Origin: Pseudomonas entomophila
GTDB lineage: Bacteria; Pseudomonadota; Gammaproteobacteria; Pseudomonadales; Pseudomonadaceae
Assembly (NCBI RefSeq): GCF_018417595.1
Contig: NZ_CP070982.1
Coordinates: 310,001-374,000 of the forward strand
Direction of reading: 5' to 3'
Length of the DNA: 64,000 nt
The notes beneath the pieces are model-generated. The model saw only the letters and a program-made list of their open reading frames with translations, was not told the DNA's origin and ran no database searches. This document shows, piece by piece, positions 18,855-28,039 of the stretch (positions are counted from its first letter, which is position 1; every line of letters begins with the position of its first letter). A program made the position numbers and the translations under genes.

Positions 18855-18965
18855 ATGAAGCGTTTGCTGAATACGCTGAGCCGTGTCTGGAAGCTCATCC
18901 GTATCCTGGTCGTCTTCAGGGCCGCAAGAGACTTCCTGCGCGATCACTTTGACGATGCTCGTTAA
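18855..18965 (+). CDS. Possible small cationic amphipathic peptide (36 aa)
   Basis: An ATG at 18855 opens a 36-codon frame starting MKRLLNTLSRVWKLIRILVV and ending in DHFDDAR. GGAGG is at 18841-18845, 9 nt before the ATG, a good ribosome site. The ATG overlaps the TGA of an upstream frame (ATGA), as in coupled genes. The peptide has a basic start, a hydrophobic middle (LIRILVVF) and an acidic tail, so it may associate with membranes. I recognise no family. It may instead be the remains of a longer gene. Confidence 0.35.
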   Translation: MKRLLNTLSRVWKLIRILVVFRAARDFLRDHFDDAR

Positions 18966-19020
18966 GGGCTAGTGGGGTGAGAAGCTGCCCTGGCTCGCCA
19001 GGGCTGCTTTTAGCCAGCGC

Positions 19021-19347
19021 TCATCCCCGCCGATCAGCCACCACGCCAATCAACACCAGCACCACCAGCAGCACCGGCGCCAGCGCATAGTTGTTGAACT
19101 GCCCCAGCCCCTTCACGATCCACGGCGTTGCATAGATCAGCGCCGCGCCGCTGCCGATCATCACCAGCAGGGCCATGAACGGCACGCGCAGGGCGCCGGC
19201 CAAGCCGCCCAGGCGCCCTTCCACCCAGCCCTTGATATCGGTGCCGAACAGCACCAGCAGGCAGCCCACCAGGGCCAGCGAGATCTCCGACAGGTTGCTG
19301 CGGCTCCAGCGGGAAACGGTCGAGAGCAGGTCAAGTACCAGGTCCAT
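19021..19347 (-). CDS. DUF3392 inner-membrane protein
   Basis: A 108-residue protein with about three hydrophobic helices (near 20-38, 52-72 and 85-105). It begins MDLVLDLLSTVSRWSRSNLS. It matches the DUF3392 family, small membrane proteins of unknown role in Pseudomonas and Vibrio. It lies 9 nt downstream of hemW on the same strand, the last gene of the pilT-side operon. Confidence 0.85.
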   Translation of the reverse strand: MDLVLDLLSTVSRWSRSNLSEISLALVGCLLVLFGTDIKGWVEGRLGGLAGALRVPFMALLVMIGSGAALIYATPWIVKGLGQFNNYALAPVLLVVLVLIGVVADRRG

Positions 19348-19356
19348 GGGTCATCC

Positions 19357-20535
19357 TTAATTCAAGAAGTACTGCAGCAGGTCGTTGAGGAACAGTTGGC
19401 CGCGCGGCGTGGCTGCCAGCCGATCCGGTTCGACCTGCAAAAGGCCCTTTTGTTCGGCTTCGCGGCGGGCTTCGGCGAGTTGCGCCAGGGGCAGGCCGGT
19501 GCGCAGGCTGAACAGCTCGGCCTCCACACCGTCGGTGAGGCGCAGCGCATTCATCAGGAACTCGAAGGGTAGCTCATCGGCCGGCAGCAGTTTCTCGCCT
19601 GCCTTGAACGGTTTGGCCGGATTGAGGTAATCCTTGGGCAGGCGGGTCTTCCAGGTGCGCAGGATGCGCCCGTCGGGGAACGACAGCTTGCCATGGGCTC
19701 CCGCACCGATGCCGATGAAGTCACCGAAACGCCAGTAGTTCAGGTTGTGCCGTGCAGCACGGCCGGCCTGGGCGTACGCCGAAACTTCGTACTGCCGATA
19801 GCCATGCTCGGCCATCAGCGCCTGGCCGGCCTCCTGGATATCCCAGAGGATATCGTCCTCGGGCAATTCCGGAGGCTGGCTCCAGAACACCGTGTTCGGC
19901 TCCAGCGTCAGCTGGTACCAGGACAGGTGCGTCGGCGCCAGCTCGATGGCCTGGCGCAGGTCGCCGAGCGCATCGTCCAACGACTGGTCCGGCAGGCCAT
20001 GCATCAGGTCGAGGTTGAAGTTGTCGAAGCCTGCCGCGCGGGCCATGTCGGCGGCACGCACCGCTTCATCGCCGTTATGGATGCGCCCCAGCTTTTCCAG
20101 CTTGGCCGGCTGGAAGCTCTGCACGCCGATGGACAGGCGGTTGATGCCAGTCTGCCGGTAGGCCTTGAACTTCTCTTGCTCGAAGGTGCCCGGGTTGGCT
20201 TCGAGGGTGATCTCGATATCCGTGGTGAACGGGATGCGTTGCTCCACGCCATGCAGCAGGCGACCCAGTGCATTGGCACTGAAAAGGCTTGGGGTGCCGC
20301 CACCGAAGAAGATCGTGCTGATGGGGCGACCCTGAACGGCATGCAGTTCCTGGTCGAGGTCAGCGAGCAAGGCATCGATGTACGCGTCTTCCGGCAACGA
20401 CGGGCCGGCCTGGTGCGAGTTGAAGTCGCAGTATGGGCACTTGCGCACGCACCAGGGGATATGGATATACAGCGACAGCGGCGGGAGCTCGGGAAGGATC
20501 AGGCCCGCCTGCTGCAAGGACAGCTTTTCGGTCAT
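19357..20535 (-). CDS. hemW: Radical SAM heme chaperone HemW
   Basis: A 392-residue radical SAM protein with CxxxCxxC in [12 protein letters not shown] near residue 26-37, then [10 protein letters not shown] and the C-terminal HemN-like domain. Often annotated as oxygen-independent coproporphyrinogen oxidase, but this short type is HemW, a heme-binding chaperone. It overlaps rdgB by 4 nt (ATGA at 20532-20535), which fixes the start. Confidence 0.94.
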   Translation of the reverse strand: MTEKLSLQQAGLILPELPPLSLYIHIPWCVRKCPYCDFNSHQAGPSLPEDAYIDALLADLDQELHAVQGRPISTIFFGGGTPSLFSANALGRLLHGVEQRIPFTTDIEITLEANPGTFEQEKFKAYRQTGINRLSIGVQSFQPAKLEKLGRIHNGDEAVRAADMARAAGFDNFNLDLMHGLPDQSLDDALGDLRQAIELAPTHLSWYQLTLEPNTVFWSQPPELPEDDILWDIQEAGQALMAEHGYRQYEVSAYAQAGRAARHNLNYWRFGDFIGIGAGAHGKLSFPDGRILRTWKTRLPKDYLNPAKPFKAGEKLLPADELPFEFLMNALRLTDGVEAELFSLRTGLPLAQLAEARREAEQKGLLQVEPDRLAATPRGQLFLNDLLQYFLN

Positions 20536-21128
20536 GCCAGGCCCAGACGTTGACGCAGCAGGGCCATGGCGCGGGCGCGGTGGCTGAGCTGGTTCTTGTC
20601 GACGGGAGCGAGGTCGGCGCTGGAGCACTTGCGCTCCGGGACCCAGAACAGCGGGTCGTAGCCGAAACCGTGCTCGCCACTGGCCTCGAACAGGATGTTG
20701 CCGTGCCACAGGCCTTCGCAGAGGATGGGTAGCGGGTCGTCGGCGTGGCGCACCAGGGCCAGGACGCAGACGAACTGCGCGCCACGTTGCTCATGGGGCA
20801 CATCTTTCAGCGCCTCGAGCAGCTTGGCGTTGTTCGCCGCATCGCCTTTGCCGTCGGCGTAGCGCGCCGAGTAGATGCCTGGCGCGCCGCCGAGGAAGTC
20901 CACCGCCAGGCCCGAGTCGTCGGCCAGGGCCGGCAGGCCGGAGATACGCGCGGCGTTGCGGGCTTTCAGGATGGCGTTCTCGACGAACGACAAGCCGGTC
21001 TCTTCCGGTTCCACCTGGCTGAATTCGCCGATCGAACGCAGGTGCACGGCCTCGCCGAGCATCGCTTGCAGTTCCTTGAGCTTGCCGGCGTTGTGGCTGG
21101 CCAATACGAGTTGCTGGAAATTCATCAT
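20532..21128 (-). CDS. rdgB: dITP/XTP pyrophosphatase
   Basis: A 198-residue Ham1-family enzyme that removes non-canonical purine triphosphates (dITP, XTP) from the pool. [13 protein letters not shown] at 8-20, [16 protein letters not shown] at 67-82 and [10 protein letters not shown] near the end are family motifs. The start ATG at 21128 overlaps the upstream stop (ATGA); a second ATG directly follows. Confidence 0.96.
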   Translation of the reverse strand: MMNFQQLVLASHNAGKLKELQAMLGEAVHLRSIGEFSQVEPEETGLSFVENAILKARNAARISGLPALADDSGLAVDFLGGAPGIYSARYADGKGDAANNAKLLEALKDVPHEQRGAQFVCVLALVRHADDPLPILCEGLWHGNILFEASGEHGFGYDPLFWVPERKCSSADLAPVDKNQLSHRARAMALLRQRLGLA

Positions 21129-21559
21129 TCGCCTGGAAACACTTCCTGGTTGAAGCTGAGTTTATGGCTGACGCCACCGGTTTCGACGTTGAGGTCGAAG
21201 GTGACTGTGTCAGGTTGGTCGATCTTGAACTGGGCGATGTAGTACACCGCGCCCTGGTCGTTGATCTGCTTGAACGACAACGGGGCGCTGCGCCCGGTGA
21301 GATCTTTCACTGTGCCGCTGACCACCGCCGTCGCGGGCTTGCCGGCCTTGATCACGGCAATGTTGAGCACGCCCTGGTTCTTGCTGCGGGTCAGGCCCGT
21401 GGCGGCGGCGATGTCGGGTTGCAGCATGCTCGAGGTGAAGGCGCTGTAGTGGACCGTCACGTCGCCGAACACTTCCTTGCGTTCAGGTTTGGCGGCATCG
21501 GCAGCCAGCACCGGCAAGGCCAGGCACAGGCTGATCAGAAACAGTGCTAGACGACGCAT
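21125..21559 (-). CDS. DUF4426 secreted protein
   Basis: A 144-residue protein with a clear signal peptide ([20 protein letters not shown]). The mature part fits DUF4426, a beta-rich periplasmic family of unknown role usually found beside metW and rdgB. It overlaps rdgB by 4 nt. The start at 21559 is preferred over the open frame to 21646 because the signal peptide begins there. Confidence 0.88.
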   Translation of the reverse strand: MRRLALFLISLCLALPVLAADAAKPERKEVFGDVTVHYSAFTSSMLQPDIAAATGLTRSKNQGVLNIAVIKAGKPATAVVSGTVKDLTGRSAPLSFKQINDQGAVYYIAQFKIDQPDTVTFDLNVETGGVSHKLSFNQEVFPGE

Positions 21560-21584
21560 GATCCCATTCCTCCGTTCGCGAGGG

Positions 21585-22205
21585 TCAGACCGCGAGCTGG
21601 TGCTCCTGCAGGCCCGGGCTGCTGACCCGATAGATACCGATCTCACCTAGAAGATTAGGCCAAAGCCGGCCGCCCAACCCGTTACGGTGCAGACGGTCGA
21701 CGGCCAGGCGGTCGAGCACCTTGGCGTGGCGCTCGCGGCACAGGTTCTCGAAGTCTTCGAAGGTGCAGAAGTGAATGTTCGGGGTGTTGTACCAGGTATA
21801 CGGCATGAAGTCCGAGACCGGCATGCGACCCTTGGTCGCCAGGTACCAGCGGCAACGCCAGTGGCCGAAATTGGGGAAGGTGATGATGCACTGGCGGCCC
21901 ACCCGCAGCATCTCGTCGAGAATCCGGTCGGGGTACTCCACGGCTTGCAGGGCCTGGGTCATGACCACCACGTCGAAACTGTTGCTGGCGAAGTTGCCCA
22001 GGCCCTTGTCCAGGTCCTGCTCGATGACGTTGACGCCCTTGGCCACGCAGGCGGCGATGTTGTCGGCGTCGATCTCCAGGCCATAGCCGGTGACGTTCTT
22101 GCGCTCGCGCAAGGAGGCCAGCAGTTCGCCGTTGCCGCAGCCCAGGTCGAGGACCCGGCTGCCGGCGGGGATCCAGTCTTGGATGATTTCCAGGTCGGCT
22201 CTCAT
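21585..22205 (-). CDS. metW: Methionine biosynthesis protein MetW
   Basis: A 206-residue SAM-methyltransferase-fold protein (VLDLGCGNGELL at 19-30). It is the usual partner of MetX and needed for its full activity in several bacteria. It lies 7 nt downstream of metX. Confidence 0.95.
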   Translation of the reverse strand: MRADLEIIQDWIPAGSRVLDLGCGNGELLASLRERKNVTGYGLEIDADNIAACVAKGVNVIEQDLDKGLGNFASNSFDVVVMTQALQAVEYPDRILDEMLRVGRQCIITFPNFGHWRCRWYLATKGRMPVSDFMPYTWYNTPNIHFCTFEDFENLCRERHAKVLDRLAVDRLHRNGLGGRLWPNLLGEIGIYRVSSPGLQEHQLAV

Positions 22206-22212
22206 GCTGTCC

Positions 22213-23352
22213 TCAGATGACGATGCGGTTCATGTAGTTCGCGAAACCCTGCATGTAGCGAGGCGTGGGGATCAGGAAGGCGTCGTGGCCGTAGGGCGAG
22301 TCGATGTCCAGGTAGCAGACGTTCTTGCGTGCGGCCATCAGGGCGTCGACGATCTCCCGCGAGCGGGCCGGCGAGAAGCGCCAGTCGGTGGTGAACGACA
22401 TGATGCAGTAGTCCGCCGTGACGTTGGCCAGAGTGGCCGCCAGGTCGCCGTCATGGGCTGCGGCCGGGTCGAAGTAGTCCAGCGCCTTGGTCATCAGCAG
22501 GTAGGTGTTGGCATCGAAGCGGCCGGAGAACTCCTCGCCTTGATAGCGCAGGTAGCTCTCGACCTGGAACTCGACGCTGTGGAAGTCGTAGTTGAGCTTG
22601 TCGCTCTTGAGCTCGCGGCCGAACTTCTCGCCCATCGAGTCGTCGGACAGGTAGGTGATATGGCCGACCATGCGCGCCAGCATCAGGCCGCGCTTGGGGA
22701 TCACCCCCTGGTCCTGGAACGAACCGCCGTGGAACTCGGGGTCGGTGAGGATGGCCTGGCGCGCCACTTCGTTGAAGGCGATGTTCTGCGCCGACAGCTT
22801 GGGCGCCGAGGCGATGTCCACGCAGTGGCGCACGCGGTCCGGGTAGGTGATGGTCCATTGCAGCGCCTGCATGCCGCCCAGGCTGCCGCCGACGATGGCG
22901 GCCCAGGTCTGTATCCCTAAGCGATCGGCCAGGCGCGCTTGGCTATGCACCCAGTCTTCGACCGTCAGTACCGGGAAATCGGCGCCGTAGGGCTTGCCGG
23001 TGGCCGGGTTGACGCTGCTGGGGCCAGTGCTGCCATTGCAGCCGCCCAGGTTGTTCAGGCTGACCACGAAGAAGCGATTGGTGTCGATGGGTTTGCCGGG
23101 GCCGATGCAGCTGTCCCACCAGCCCGGCTTGCGGTCGGTGGCGGCGTGGTAGCCGGCGGCGTGGTGATGGCCGGACAACGCATGGCAGATCAGCACGGCA
23201 TTGCTGGCGGTGCTGTTGAGGGTGCCATAGGTTTCGTAGATCAGCTCATACGAGGCCAGCGAGCGGCCACAGGCCAGGGCCAGCGGTTCATCGAACCGGG
23301 CGATTTGCGGTGTTACCAGACCGACGGAATCTTCGGGAAGGACAGTGGACAT
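22213..23352 (-). CDS. metX: Homoserine O-acyltransferase MetX
   Basis: A 379-residue alpha/beta-hydrolase-fold acyltransferase for the first committed step of methionine synthesis. Nucleophile elbow [10 protein letters not shown], catalytic aspartate in [12 protein letters not shown], which also holds the histidine. Members from Pseudomonas have been reported to use succinyl-CoA although usually named acetyltransferases, so the acyl donor is left open here. Confidence 0.94.
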   Translation of the reverse strand: MSTVLPEDSVGLVTPQIARFDEPLALACGRSLASYELIYETYGTLNSTASNAVLICHALSGHHHAAGYHAATDRKPGWWDSCIGPGKPIDTNRFFVVSLNNLGGCNGSTGPSSVNPATGKPYGADFPVLTVEDWVHSQARLADRLGIQTWAAIVGGSLGGMQALQWTITYPDRVRHCVDIASAPKLSAQNIAFNEVARQAILTDPEFHGGSFQDQGVIPKRGLMLARMVGHITYLSDDSMGEKFGRELKSDKLNYDFHSVEFQVESYLRYQGEEFSGRFDANTYLLMTKALDYFDPAAAHDGDLAATLANVTADYCIMSFTTDWRFSPARSREIVDALMAARKNVCYLDIDSPYGHDAFLIPTPRYMQGFANYMNRIVI

Positions 23353-23400
23353 CGACCCTGCTCACGCTTGACGGAGGCGTAAGTCTAAAGAGCGCTACCC

Positions 23401-23428
23401 CCAGCGGCAAGCAAAGGCTTGCCGCTGG
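23401..23428. repeat. Perfect inverted repeat between yggT and metX
   Basis: CCAGCGGCAAGC and GCTTGCCGCTGG, 12-bp arms with a 4-nt loop. No T run follows on the minus strand, so it is a stable hairpin that may attenuate or protect the yggT-metX transcript rather than a standard terminator. Confidence 0.75.
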
Positions 23429-23440
23429 ATGCAGGCGGGG

Positions 23441-24031
23441 TCAGATCATCCGCCACAGCTCTTGCGGCATGCCGGCGTAGGCCGCCAGCTGAGGCATGAG
23501 GAACGACTGGATCACCTGGATGGCGATGAAGGCGAAGATCGGCGAGATGTCCATGCCGCCGAGGTTCGGCACCAGGCGGCGGAACGGCGCCAGCACCGGT
23601 TCGCTGATCTGGTAGGCCAGTTCGGCGGCGGGGTTGTGGCTGTTGGGCGCGACCCACGAGACGATCACCATGACGATCATCGCCACCCAGAAGATCTTCA
23701 GGAACAGCGAGGTGACGCCCAGGATCGCCCACATCAGCAGGTGCAGCACGTCACCGAAGGTGCCGTAGGTGAGCATCAGCACGAAGGCCATCAGTAGCGC
23801 CTGGATGAGGATCGACAGCAGCAGCGAGGAAGTGTCCAGGCCGGCGATGCTGGGGATCACCCGGCGCAGCGGCTTGAGCAGCGGCTGGGTGGCGCGCACG
23901 GCGAACTGGCTGAGCGGGTTGTAGAAGTCGGCCTTGACCAGTTGCAGCACGAAGCGCAGCAGGACGATCGCCAGGTACAGGCTGACCAGGGTTTGCACCA
24001 CGAAGATCGCGGCGCCAGACAGTGCATTCAT
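23441..24031 (-). CDS. YggT-family inner-membrane protein
   Basis: A 196-residue protein with two YggT repeats, each with hydrophobic helices followed by a P-L-L-x-P-x-RR/RxLVP segment (LLKPLRRVIPSIAG and VLAPFRRLVPNLGG). It starts MNALSGAAIFVVQTLVSLYL at 24031, 10 nt after proC. Conserved with proC and yggS; linked to cell-surface or ion functions but not settled. Confidence 0.92.
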   Translation of the reverse strand: MNALSGAAIFVVQTLVSLYLAIVLLRFVLQLVKADFYNPLSQFAVRATQPLLKPLRRVIPSIAGLDTSSLLLSILIQALLMAFVLMLTYGTFGDVLHLLMWAILGVTSLFLKIFWVAMIVMVIVSWVAPNSHNPAAELAYQISEPVLAPFRRLVPNLGGMDISPIFAFIAIQVIQSFLMPQLAAYAGMPQELWRMI

Positions 24032-24041
24032 CAATGGCTCC

Positions 24042-24860
24042 TTATTTGCCCAGTTGTTCGGCCAGCTCGGCGGAGCGCTTCGCCGCGGCTTGCAGGGCCT
24101 GCTCGACGATGGCTTCGAAGCCGCTGGCCTGAAACGATTTGATCGCTGCCTCGGTGGTGCCGGCTGGTGAGGTGACGCGGCGGCGCAGTTCGGCGGCGTC
24201 GACGTCGCTGGCGACGGCCATGCGCGCGGCACCCAAGGCGGTCTGCAACGTGAGTTGCGAGGCGGTTTCACGCGGCAGGCCGAGTTTCTCCCCTGCGGCG
24301 GTCATGGCCTCGATCAGCAGGAAGAAGTAGGCCGGGCCGCTGCCGGAGACGGCGGTGACGGCGTCCAGTTGCTGTTCCTCGTTCAGCCACAGGGCGGTGC
24401 CCACGGCGGACAGCAGTTGTTCGGCCTGCTGGCGTTGCTCGGCGGACACTTCCAAGGTGGCATACAGGCCGCTGACGCCTTGGCGCAGCAATGCCGGGGT
24501 GTTGGGCATGCACCGCACCACCGGGATGGTGCCCAGCCACGCCTGCAGGCTGGCGCAGGTGATACCCGCGGCGATGGAGACGACCAGTTGGCCGGCTTTC
24601 AGGTTCGGCTTCAGTGCCTCGCAGACGGCTTTCATGACCTGCGGCTTGACTGCGAGCACGATCACGTCGGCGCCATCGATGGCTTGGGCGTTGCTTTCGA
24701 ACGCTTCGATACCGTGTTCGGCCTGGATCCGCGCGCGGGTCTCGGCACCCGGGTCGCTGGCGCGGATCTGCGTGGCATCCAGGCCCTGGGCGCGCAGGCC
24801 GCCGATCAGGCTGGCGGCCATGTTGCCGGCGCCGATAAAGGCAATACGAGTCTTGCTCAT
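24042..24860 (-). CDS. proC: Pyrroline-5-carboxylate reductase
   Basis: A 272-residue NAD(P)H enzyme for the last step of proline synthesis. Rossmann motif FIGAGNMAASLIGGL at 8-22, and the C-terminal signature near VSGSGPAYFFLLIEAM and SPAGTTEAAI. It lies 38 nt after yggS. Confidence 0.97.
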   Translation of the reverse strand: MSKTRIAFIGAGNMAASLIGGLRAQGLDATQIRASDPGAETRARIQAEHGIEAFESNAQAIDGADVIVLAVKPQVMKAVCEALKPNLKAGQLVVSIAAGITCASLQAWLGTIPVVRCMPNTPALLRQGVSGLYATLEVSAEQRQQAEQLLSAVGTALWLNEEQQLDAVTAVSGSGPAYFFLLIEAMTAAGEKLGLPRETASQLTLQTALGAARMAVASDVDAAELRRRVTSPAGTTEAAIKSFQASGFEAIVEQALQAAAKRSAELAEQLGK

Positions 24861-24898
24861 GTCAGGTCCTTGAAGGAAAGAGTGAGTTAAGCACGGGG

Positions 24899-25585
24899 TC
24901 AGGGCTGGCCATAGTCGCGGGCACCGAACAAGGCGGTACCGATACGGACCCAGGTCGCGCCCTGGGAGATAGCGGCTTCCAGATCGTGGCTCATGCCCAT
25001 CGACAAGGTGTCCAGGCCGAGGTCCAGTTGTTCCTGAAGCTGGCGCAGGGTGGCAAAGGCCGCCTCTTGTTCGGTGCGGTCATCGGTCGGCTCCGGGATC
25101 GCCATCAGGCCACGCAGGCACAGGCCGGGCAGGGCATTCACGGCCTGGGCCAGGGCAGCTAGCTCGGCAGGTGCGCAGCCGGACTTGCTGTCTTCGCCAC
25201 TGACGTTCACCTGCAGGCAGATGTTCAGCGGCGGCAGGTTGGCCGGGCGCTGTTCCGAGAGGCGTTGGGCGATTTTCAGGCGGTCCACGGAGTGTACCCA
25301 GTCGAAGTGCTCGGCGATGGCCTTGGTCTTGTTCGACTGGATGGGGCCGATGAAGTGCCAGATCAAGGGCAGGTCGGAGAGTTCCTGCTGTTTTGTCAGG
25401 GCTTCCTGAAGGTAGTTTTCGCCGAAGTCGCGCAGCCCATAGTCATGAGCCGCGCGGATGGCGCTGGCCGGCTTGGTCTTGCTCACCGCCAGCAGCTGGA
25501 TGCTGGCCGGGGCGCGGCCGGCAGCCTTCGCCGCGTTGTCGATACGGGCGGAAATGGCCGAAATGTTCTCTGCTAGGGTGGACAT
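24899..25585 (-). CDS. PLP homeostasis protein (YggS/PipY)
   Basis: A 228-residue alanine-racemase-fold protein without catalytic domain 2. The PLP lysine is in LLAVSKTKPA near residue 36-38, and family motifs FGENYLQE and WHFIGPIQSNK follow. It balances pyridoxal phosphate supply. Divergent from pilT by 65 nt; first gene of the yggS-proC-yggT-metXW run. Confidence 0.95.
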   Translation of the reverse strand: MSTLAENISAISARIDNAAKAAGRAPASIQLLAVSKTKPASAIRAAHDYGLRDFGENYLQEALTKQQELSDLPLIWHFIGPIQSNKTKAIAEHFDWVHSVDRLKIAQRLSEQRPANLPPLNICLQVNVSGEDSKSGCAPAELAALAQAVNALPGLCLRGLMAIPEPTDDRTEQEAAFATLRQLQEQLDLGLDTLSMGMSHDLEAAISQGATWVRIGTALFGARDYGQP

Positions 25586-25650
25586 GGTTCGTCGCCGGCG
25601 GCTTTGGGGTCTGCGGCATTCTACCTGCTTGATCGCTGTTGGGGAGTCTC

Positions 25651-26643
25651 ATGGATGTGACCGATCTGCTGGCCCAGGCTGTGGCTGCGGGCGCAAGCGA
25701 CCTGCACCTGGCCGTGGGCGAGGTGCCGCTGCTGCGCCTGGATGGCGAACTGCAGCGCATGGCGTTGCCGGTGCTGGTACCTGCGGCGCTGGAGCAGGGC
25801 CTGGCTGGATGGCTCGATGATGGGCAGCGCCGGCAATGGATGTCGGGTGATGAACTGGATCTTGCCTTGGTTGTGCCTGCTCTGGGCCGCTTTCGGGTGA
25901 ACCTGTTTCGCCAGCGCAATGGGCTGGGGGCGAGCATACGGCTGATCCCGGCGCGAGTGCCGAGCCTCGATGAGCTCGACCTGCGTGATGTGTTTCAAGC
26001 TATTGCATCGAGCCGGGATGGCCTGGTGCTGATCGGCGGGCCGACGGGGAGCGGCAAGTCCAGCACCCTGGCGGCGCTGGTCGATGAGCTCAATCGGGAG
26101 CACGCGCTACACGTCGTCACCTTGGAAGACCCTGTCGAATTCATTCATCAAGGCCAGCGCTGCCTGGTCAACCAGCGGGAAATTGGCCGCGACAGCCGCG
26201 ACTTTGCCCAGGGATTGCGCAGTGCGTTGCGCCAGGACCCCGACGTAATCATGGTCGGTGAGCTGCGTGACCTGGAGAGTATCCGCCTGGCGCTGCGTGC
26301 TGCCGAAACCGGGCACCTGGTGTTGGCCACGGTGCATACACGCTCGGCGGTCAACAGCATTGACCGCCTGGTGGAGGTGTTCGCCGCCGAGGAGAAACCC
26401 TTGGTGCGCGCGATGCTGGCGGATTCCTTGCGACTGGTGGTGGCACAGAACCTGATCAGGCGCGTCGGTGGCGGCAGGGTCGCCGCAAGGGAGGTGCTGG
26501 TGGTGACGCTGGCGGTGCGCAACCTGATTCGCGAGGGGCGGATGGCGCAGATCTGCTCGTTGATGCAGGCAGGTGCGGCGCAGGGGATGGTGACGATGGA
26601 GGAGGCGACACGGCGCTTGAGGCAGCAAGGCTTGATCGACTAG
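25651..26643 (+). CDS. pilT: Type IV pilus retraction ATPase PilT
   Basis: A 330-residue secretion ATPase. Walker A GPTGSGKSST near 130-139, Asp box LEDPVE, Walker B VGELRD, and a His box around ATVHTRSAV. It would depolymerise pili from the inner-membrane face. GGGGAG precedes the ATG at 25651 by 5 nt. No pilU follows, unlike P. aeruginosa as I recall. The AIRNLIRE-type retraction motif appears as VRNLIRE. Confidence 0.92.
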   Translation: MDVTDLLAQAVAAGASDLHLAVGEVPLLRLDGELQRMALPVLVPAALEQGLAGWLDDGQRRQWMSGDELDLALVVPALGRFRVNLFRQRNGLGASIRLIPARVPSLDELDLRDVFQAIASSRDGLVLIGGPTGSGKSSTLAALVDELNREHALHVVTLEDPVEFIHQGQRCLVNQREIGRDSRDFAQGLRSALRQDPDVIMVGELRDLESIRLALRAAETGHLVLATVHTRSAVNSIDRLVEVFAAEEKPLVRAMLADSLRLVVAQNLIRRVGGGRVAAREVLVVTLAVRNLIREGRMAQICSLMQAGAAQGMVTMEEATRRLRQQGLID

Positions 26644-26661
26644 ATCAGGCGCCACATGTCT

Positions 26662-26751
26662 CCTGTAGGAGCGGCTTTAGCCGCGAACACCGGCAATGCC
26701 GGTGCCAGGCACCGCGTCGTTCGCATCGCGGCTAAAGCCGCTCCTACAAGG
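26662..26751. repeat. REP palindrome pair
   Basis: Arms TGTAGGAGCGGCTTTAGCCG and its complement, 23 bp each and perfect, surround a smaller imperfect stem (CACCGG/CCGGTG). It separates pilT from the convergent NlpC/P60 gene and may serve as a two-way terminator. Confidence 0.88.
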
Positions 26752-26769
26752 AGCGTGGCGAATTTTTAC

Positions 26770-27417
26770 TCAGCGCTTGGCCAGGCTCAGCGTCTGCTGT
26801 TGAGTCTTGGGCAGCACGCGCTTGGCCACCACGTAACGCTTCTGCCAGTAGGGTTTTTCCAGGCTGTCGATGCTCACCCGCTTGCCGGTGCGCGGCGCGT
26901 GGATGAAGCGGTCGTTGCCCAGGTAGATGGCGACGTGGTTGACCTGGCGGCTCTGGATGTTGAAGAAAATCAGGTCGCCCGGCTTGAGGTCGTCCCGCGC
27001 CACTTTCACGCCCTGGCCCTGGGCCATGGCGTTGGAGGTGCGCGGCAGGTCGACGTCGGCCACATCGTTGAAGGCGTACTTGACCAGGCCGCTGCAGTCG
27101 AAACCCTTCTTCGGTGTGCTGCCGCCCCAGCGATAGGGAGTACCGAGCACGTTCACGGCGCGGCTGAGCACTTCGCTGCTCTGCTTGGGCGACATGGCCA
27201 CGGCCTGCAGCGCCTGGTGCTTGGCGGCATTGCTCGGGCGGGCCTGCACGTTAAGGGTGCTTTTGCGGTACTGGACCGGGGCGCGTTTCACCGTGGCATC
27301 GGCGTTGGTCGTATAACCGGTGAAACCGCTGGGAAGACGTTGCTCACGATTGGTGGCGTGGGCGGCCAGGGGCAATAATAGGCAGAGGGTCAGCCATGTC
27401 TTGAGGAAAGGCGGCAT
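26770..27417 (-). CDS. Secreted NlpC/P60 (C40) peptidoglycan endopeptidase
   Basis: A 215-residue protein with a signal peptide (about 1-21) and a C-terminal NlpC/P60 domain from about residue 80. The catalytic cysteine is in FDCSGLV, the histidine in NHVAIYLG, and the third residue is the histidine in FIHAPRTG. It should cleave stem peptides in peptidoglycan. Residues 22-78 look unstructured. Confidence 0.9.
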   Translation of the reverse strand: MPPFLKTWLTLCLLLPLAAHATNREQRLPSGFTGYTTNADATVKRAPVQYRKSTLNVQARPSNAAKHQALQAVAMSPKQSSEVLSRAVNVLGTPYRWGGSTPKKGFDCSGLVKYAFNDVADVDLPRTSNAMAQGQGVKVARDDLKPGDLIFFNIQSRQVNHVAIYLGNDRFIHAPRTGKRVSIDSLEKPYWQKRYVVAKRVLPKTQQQTLSLAKR

Positions 27418-27575
27418 AGATGAAGCTCTTTATAAGTGTTGGCGCGCAACTTTATAACAGCTTTTTGATCCCATTCTGATCCACTGGTCGTCTGGTTCCG
27501 TACCATACGTCGGGTCAAAACGAAAAAGTCACATTTTCCGTTAGAAAATTTTCAGCTATCCCGCGAGGGCTTCAA

Positions 27576-28001
27576 ATGAATGGTTATCAACAGGGGGCAC
27601 CCCTGCACGACACTCACAGCAAGGTGCTCGGCTACCTGCTGTGGATCTTCGGCTTCACCGGCGCACACCGCTTCTACTACGGCAAGCCGATCACCGGGAC
27701 GATCTGGTTCTTCACCCTTGGTCTGTTGGGTATCGGCTGGCTGATCGACCTGTTCCTGATCCCGTCGATGGACCGTGAGGCAGACATGCGCTTCGAGTCA
27801 GGCGGCGTGGACTACAACCTGGCATGGATCTTCCTGACCTTCCTCGGGGTGTTCGGCGTGCACCGCCTGTACCAGGGCAAGTGGATCAGTGCATTGATCT
27901 ATCTGTTCACCGGCGGCGTGTTCCTGCTGGGAGTGCTGTATGACTTCTGGACGCTCAACAGCCAGATTTCGCAGGTAAACGCCGAACGTCGGCGGGTATG
28001 A
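27576..28001 (+). CDS. TM2-domain membrane protein
   Basis: A 141-residue protein with two TM2-type units, each with a helix, a GAHRFYYGK or GVHRLYQGK loop, and another helix. The duplicated G-x-HR-Y-G/QGK motif is typical of this family, whose role is unknown. The frame starts MNGYQQGAPLHDTHSK; a GAGGG ribosome site is 7 nt upstream. A terminator overlaps its stop. Confidence 0.9.
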   Translation: MNGYQQGAPLHDTHSKVLGYLLWIFGFTGAHRFYYGKPITGTIWFFTLGLLGIGWLIDLFLIPSMDREADMRFESGGVDYNLAWIFLTFLGVFGVHRLYQGKWISALIYLFTGGVFLLGVLYDFWTLNSQISQVNAERRRV

Positions 28002-28037
28002 AAAAGGCCTTGTCGCCATTGGCGACAAGGCCTTTTC
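28000..28037. terminator. Bidirectional terminator between TM2 and SPOR genes
   Basis: AAAAAGGCCTTGTCGCCA and its complement form a nearly perfect stem with A and T tails on opposite sides, suited to end transcription from both convergent genes. Confidence 0.92.
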
Positions 28038-28039
28038 AG

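Larger units (their letters stand above)
18471..19020. other. Gap of about 550 nt with no sure gene
   Basis: This gap lies between the trmB terminator and the convergent DUF3392 gene. It contains an 18-bp direct repeat at 18514 and 18764 and a possible small gene at 18855. Longer frames exist on both strands (18649-18858 plus, 18564-18767 minus), but none has a good start or a protein I recognise. It is somewhat less GC-rich than its flanks. Confidence 0.6.

Noticed and set aside
18814..18858. A 14-codon frame (MLEDWLSQHGGQGI) just before the 36-codon peptide
   Set aside because: Too short and without a ribosome site; at most a leader. Its stop overlap with the next ATG is noted under that feature.
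19357..20535. hemW as coproporphyrinogen III oxidase (HemN)
   Set aside because: The protein has the short HemW form and the rdgB neighbour typical of HemW, and lacks the longer HemN N-terminus.
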